Shown one piece after another: positions 13,744 to 16,445 of a DNA stretch of 16,445 nt. The DNA is from an uncultured Propionibacteriaceae bacterium (GTDB taxonomy: Bacteria; Actinomycetota; Actinomycetes; Propionibacteriales; Propionibacteriaceae): NCBI GenBank assembly GCA_937988865.1, contig CALKHV010000154.1, positions 1 to 16,445 on the forward strand, given 5' to 3'. Under the pieces are notes generated by a model that saw only the letters and a list, made by a program, of their open reading frames with translations, made no database searches and was not told where the DNA came from. The position numbers were made by a program, and so were the translations under genes. The stretch's first letter is position 1; every line of letters begins with the position of its first letter.

Positions 13744-14136
13744 CGAACCCCACCTGCGGGGTCGGCAGCCGGGGAACGTTCCCGCAAGCACACTTCCCGC
13801 GGTGGCTCGCCATCAGTCCCGCGCGCAACTTGGGCACTGATGCCTGTCGAGCATGGAACGGGCATAGACGGTTCGATGACTGCGGTGCTAGCCTGCGACC
13901 CGCGTTGGCCAACCTGGCGGTAAGGGGAGGCACGGGTCGATCCGCTCACGCGGACTCGAGAAGGATCAGGAAGTAGACCCCGGCCTCACGCCAGCGCACT
14001 TCTTGACCACATGTGGAGGGGGAAGCGGTGTCGCTCACGACTTGGAAGCAGACTCTGGCCGGGGCCAGCATCTGTGCGATGGCCATCATGGCGACCGCTG
14101 TTCCTTCCGCAGCGTCGGTCGCAAACACTGCGCCGG

Positions 14137-14164
14137 TGAACCGCCCCGGCATGTCGGGAGACTC
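14137..14164 (+). repeat. IS3 left inverted repeat (IRL)
   Basis: It starts TGAACCGCCCCGG and ends GTCGGGAGACTC. It matches the reverse complement of 15466-15493 at 25 of 28 positions, the three differences being CAT against TGA in the middle. Confidence 0.93.
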
Positions 14165-14187
14165 CAAACCTTGGGAAGGTTGGAGTC
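14160..14187 (+). promoter_or_regulatory. Hairpin covering the transposase ribosome site
   Basis: Bases 14160-14172 pair with 14176-14187 (12 bp with one bulged A at 14168) around GGG. The hairpin ends on the base before the orfA ATG. The only plausible Shine-Dalgarno sequence (GGGAAGG, 14173-14179) is inside the loop and stem. Transcripts entering from outside would hide it; a transcript starting within the element past the left arm would not. Such protection from read-through is known for other insertion sequences. Confidence 0.6.
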
Positions 14188-14514
14188 ATGTCTGGGAACA
14201 CGTCGAAGAGGTACCCGCCTGAGCTGAAGTCGCGGGCGGTGCGCATGTTCGAGGAGATCCGCCAGGATCACGCCACGGACTGGGAGGCGATGGGCAAGGT
14301 CGCCCAGCTGCTGGGGGTGAGCACCGCAGAGACCGTCCGTAAGTGGGTGCGCCAGGCCCAGGTCGACCAAGGCGCCCGTCCTGGCGTCACCAGCGAGGAG
14401 TCGGCCGAGGTCAAGCGGTTGAAACGAGAGAACGCCGAGCTGCGGCGGGCAAACTCGATCCTGAAGGCTGCGGCGGCTTTCTTCGGAGCCGAGCTCGACC
14501 GGCCCTCCCGTTGA
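14188..14514 (+). CDS. IS3-family transposase OrfA
   Basis: This 108-residue DNA-binding subunit has a helix-turn-helix of the HTH_Tnp_1 type across about 6-60 (KRYPPELKSRAVRMFEE, then VAQLLGVSTAETVRKWVRQ). It is followed by a leucine-zipper-like helix at 75-98 (VKRLKRENAELRRANSILKA) that mediates multimerisation. Its length is normal for OrfA. The ATG at 14188 sits at the foot of a hairpin that would mask its ribosome site. The frame overlaps orfB in the -1 phase, and a TTTCTTC run at 14478-14484 near its end is the likely slip site for making the OrfAB fusion. OrfA alone usually acts as a regulator of transposition. Confidence 0.93.
   Translation: MSGNTSKRYPPELKSRAVRMFEEIRQDHATDWEAMGKVAQLLGVSTAETVRKWVRQAQVDQGARPGVTSEESAEVKRLKRENAELRRANSILKAAAAFFGAELDRPSR
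14478..14484 (+). other. Candidate -1 programmed frameshift site in IS3 orfA
   Basis: OrfA reads GCT TTC TTC at codons 97-99, while orfB is open in the -1 phase, where the same bases read TTT CTT CGG. Slippage of Phe tRNA from TTC (14479-14481) to TTT (14478-14480) would join ILKAAAAF to LRSRARPALP of orfB. The site is a reduced slippery sequence rather than the A-rich heptamer of many IS3 members. Confidence 0.45.
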
Positions 14515-15467
14515 TCGTGGAGTTCATCCGCGAGCACGCCGACCGCCGTGAGGAGCGCGACAACGGTGGCCTGCGTTGGGGTGTCGAGCCGATCTGCACC
14601 GTGCTGACCGAGCACGGGCTGCCGATCGCCCCGTCGACGTACTACGCACACGTGAACCGGCCAGCCACCGCGCGGGAGCATCGGGATGCGGTGCTGCTCA
14701 ACGAGATCCGCCGCGTCCACGCCGGCAACTACGGCGTGTACGGGGCGCGCAAGGTGTGGCTCCAGCTCAACCGCGAGGGTATTGCGGTGGCACGGTGCAC
14801 GGTCGAGCGGCTGATGCGCGAGGACGGCCTTACCGGCGCGGTCCGGGGCAAGGTCAAGCGCACCACGATCGCTGACCCAGCCGGCCCGCGGGCGCGTGAC
14901 CTGGTCCGGCGCGACTTCGCCCCGCTGGCTCCAGACCGGCTCTGGGTCGCCGACATCACCTACGTCTCGACGTGGAGCGGGTGGGTGTATGTCGCGTTCG
15001 TCATCGACGCCTACGCCCGACGGATCATCGGCTGGCGGTGCGGCTCGAGCATGTCCACCCAGCTGGTCCTGGACGCCCTCGAACAGGCCGTCTGGACGCG
15101 CGAACGCGAGGGTCGTTCGCTGGAATCGGTTGTGGCGCACACGGATCGAGGGTCGCAGTACACCGCGATCCGGTACACCGAACGCCTCGCCGAGGCGAAC
15201 ATCGCCGCCTCGGTCGGCTCCGTCGGCTCGTCCTACGACAACGCTCTGGCCGAGTCGATCAACGGGCTGTACAAGACCGAGCTGATCAAACCACGCGGGC
15301 CATGGCGCACCCTGGACACCGTCGAGATCGCGACCGCCGAGTGGGTCGACTGGTTCAACCATCGCCGGCTCTACGAGTACTGCGGTGACATCCCACCGGC
15401 CGACCTCGAGATCGCCTACTACGCTCAAACACGAGCCCAGCAGGAACTGGAGCTCTCAAACCACTGA
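14511..15467 (+). CDS. IS3-family transposase OrfB (DDE integrase domain)
   Basis: This is the catalytic part of the transposase, related to retroviral integrases. Numbered from the TTG at 14511 (318 residues), the triad is Asp148 (WVADITYV), Asp212 (AHTDRGSQYT) and Glu248 (DNALAESING). The exact 35-residue spacing between the last two is the D-D-35-E signature. An N-terminal helical region with YGARKVWLQLNREG precedes it, and the C-terminus ends WFNHRRLYEYCGDIPPADLE, as expected. The frame is open upstream to 14343. Expression is therefore probably mainly by -1 frameshifting from orfA, but the TTG overlapping the orfA TGA (TTGA), or GTG at 14517, could allow separate initiation. No internal stop or damage was seen. 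Confidence 0.92.
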   Translation: MIVEFIREHADRREERDNGGLRWGVEPICTVLTEHGLPIAPSTYYAHVNRPATAREHRDAVLLNEIRRVHAGNYGVYGARKVWLQLNREGIAVARCTVERLMREDGLTGAVRGKVKRTTIADPAGPRARDLVRRDFAPLAPDRLWVADITYVSTWSGWVYVAFVIDAYARRIIGWRCGSSMSTQLVLDALEQAVWTREREGRSLESVVAHTDRGSQYTAIRYTERLAEANIAASVGSVGSSYDNALAESINGLYKTELIKPRGPWRTLDTVEIATAEWVDWFNHRRLYEYCGDIPPADLEIAYYAQTRAQQELELSNH

Positions 15468-15493
15468 GTCTCCCGACTCACCGGGGCGGTTCA
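15466..15493 (-). repeat. IS3 right inverted repeat (IRR)
   Basis: This is the reverse complement of IRL at 25 of 28 positions, ending CCGGGGCGGTTCA at the outer tip. The orfB stop (15465-15467) overlaps its inner end by two bases. CCGG (15494-15497), the second target copy, follows directly. Confidence 0.93.
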
Positions 15494-16063
15494 CCGGAGC
15501 CTCAGACGTTTGCCGAGGTGAGCAGCGATTGCGCGCTGGCAACGAAGGTGACAATCGTGATGGACAGTAGCCCCAAGCGCGCCCAAGGCTTCGATTCGGC
15601 GACCCGCCGACTCACCAACGCTCCCGTGATCAACGGAAGCGACTGCCGAAGCAGGCAGGGCAAGGACATCACCACGGCAGCGGTAGCCTTCGGGTCCAAA
15701 ACGTTCACGCCGACAGCGCCGTCGTATGCGCGGCGTGACACGAACTCGTACTTCACCGCTCAGACGACCTTCAAGACGGGCTACCCGACAGCGTTCTCCT
15801 TCTCGCTGAGCTCCGCCCTCGTCCTTGCCGCCAACGGCACCGTGACCACGGCATCAGCGGTTCGCAGTCCCGTGAACTGCAGCTACAACAAGCCGGGGGT
15901 CGCGGTGAGTTACCTGTTCCACTGGTCCTGCTCCGGCCAATCCACCGGCACCTCGTACAAGTTCACCGGGGCGTGGAAGTTCCCCATCAAGCTTGGCGGC
16001 GCCACAGGCACCGCGACCGTGGACTGGACGTTCAACTACATCATCTACACGCGCATCACCTGA
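15494..16063 (+). pseudogene. Interrupted secreted protein, 3' fragment (mature domain)
   Basis: Read in phase with the signal-peptide fragment across the CCGG duplication, this part gives 189 residues from P-E-P-Q-T-F-A-E-V onward. The intact ancestor would be 224 residues. The sequence is Ser/Thr/Ala-rich and beta-strand-like, with no further membrane segment. It has aromatic-rich stretches (SYLFHWSCSG, YKFTGAWKFP, VDWTFNYIIY) and four cysteines in the mature part. I do not recognise a family; an exported structural or binding domain is all that can be inferred. A GTG at 15518 could start a cytoplasmic remnant, but no ribosome site precedes it, so the gene is probably dead. No clear terminator follows the stop at 16063. 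Confidence 0.65.
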
Positions 16064-16445
16064 TCCCCCCAACGTGGCCCGCTGCGCCCTCAGCGATACC
16101 TCACGGAGGCTGACCAACACGGCCTACCGATGGGCTAGTTCCTACGTGGGCCGGGCTTGACTGATGTCGCCAAATCACCCTTGGCGTTGATCCCGGTCGC
16201 GAGCCCCCGCGGGAAGAGCAGTGGTGTCGAATGAGACCTACATTTCTCCCCACATCTCGGCCCTAGTGGTGTCCGATCCGACCTGCAAACGGTGTCAGTT
16301 CTCACCTCCGCAGCCACAACGCGCACTTGCACCGGCGGACCGCCTCACCCGCCCGGCGCGACAGCGGAAACCACCTTCCAGGATTCGGCTCCCCTCGGCC
16401 GCATGACCGCAACTGTCATCGACCAATTGCTCGGCATGCTCCCCC
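16064..16445. other. Region without a confident gene at the right edge
   Basis: Bases 16064-16445 hold only weak reading frames. A 65-codon minus-strand frame (16135-16332) ends GLATGINAKGDLATSVKPGP; it reads a little like real protein and could be the tail of a decayed gene, but I cannot name it. An ATG at 16403 opens a frame (MTATVIDQLLGMLP) that runs off the window and lacks a visible ribosome site. Bases 16220-16241 and 16265-16286 are an imperfect direct repeat (17 of 22 identical, beginning AGTGGTGTC) set 45 bp apart. Confidence 0.4.

Larger units (their letters stand above)
14028..14222 (+). pseudogene. Interrupted secreted protein, 5' fragment (signal peptide)
   Basis: GTG at 14028, preceded by GGAGGGGGAA, starts a classic signal peptide: SLTTWKQ, a hydrophobic core LAGASICAMAIMATAVP, then SAASVA as cleavage region. 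Host sequence ends after codon 35 plus the CCGG target copy at 14133-14136. From there the frame reads into the left end of the IS3 element and stops at 14220-14222, giving a 64-residue product with a nonsense tail. Removing the IS and one CCGG joins this frame exactly to the fragment at 15494-16063. The upstream 284 bp (13744-14027) presumably held its promoter. A CCACATGTGG palindrome at 14007-14016 overlaps the ribosome site. The export call is strong; the function is unknown. Confidence 0.75.
14137..15493 (+). mobile_element. Complete IS3-family insertion sequence (1357 bp)
   Basis: The element is bounded by 28-bp terminal inverted repeats beginning TGAACCGCCCCGG. It encodes overlapping orfA and orfB with a DDE transposase. 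Flanking bases CCGG at 14133-14136 and 15494-15497 are the apparent 4-bp target duplication; CGG would be a 3-bp alternative. IS3 elements move by a copy-out route through a circular intermediate. Both ends, both ORFs and the catalytic residues look intact, so the copy may still be active and the insertion recent. It lies in the same orientation as the gene it disrupts. Confidence 0.93.

Noticed and set aside
15518..16063. Independent 181-residue gene starting at GTG 15518
   Set aside because: It has no ribosome site, and the frame joins exactly to the signal-peptide fragment across the CCGG duplication. It is better explained as the 3' part of an interrupted gene.

Overview
The window is GC-rich throughout. 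Its genes use GTG/TTG starts, and its tmRNA encodes the tag ANSKRTDFALAA. Together with the protein types (single-chain pyruvate carboxylase, CsbD-like stress protein, S1 protease of the streptogrisin/alpha-lytic sort), this points to the chromosome of a high-GC actinobacterium. A member of the Intrasporangiaceae or a related group is my guess, not something the sequence proves.

Left, conserved half (1 to about 10.5 kb). On the minus strand lie a CsbD-like gene (154-327), followed by a strong hairpin embedded in a 43-bp tandem repeat at the window edge, and pyruvate carboxylase pyc (452-3838). Divergent from pyc is a tight three-gene operon: an APC-type permease, a choline-kinase-like phosphotransferase, and a dimethylglycine/sarcosine dehydrogenase-like FAD-GcvT protein. 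It reads as choline/methylamine uptake and catabolism, with demethylation feeding one-carbon units to folate. A near-perfect structural signal, a 34-bp perfect inverted repeat, lies inside the start of the kinase gene. A Pro/Thr-rich membrane-anchored protein of unknown role follows, then the tmRNA gene ssrA (10082-10475) with a strong terminator.

Right, accessory half (about 10.48 kb to the end). Sequence just downstream of ssrA looks like the decayed end of an integrative element that used the tmRNA 3' end as its attachment site. It holds a cluster of TGTCA-type repeats and the first ~105 codons of a tyrosine integrase, joined in frame to a secreted S1 serine protease. The protease gene overlaps a small lipoprotein gene. 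Beyond these are an N-terminally truncated type II restriction endonuclease (PD-(D/E)XK, probably XcyI-like) with no methyltransferase in view, abutting the C-terminal two-thirds of an IS21-type istB gene. Then comes a secreted protein of unknown function split by a complete IS3-family element (14137-15493). That insertion made a CCGG target duplication, and removing it restores one 224-codon reading frame exactly.

I see no CRISPR array, tRNA or recognisable new defence system. The most informative signals are the palindrome in the kinase gene, the ssrA-proximal integrase/protease junction, the truncated orphan restriction enzyme, and the precise, reversible-looking IS3 disruption with a hairpin over the transposase start.
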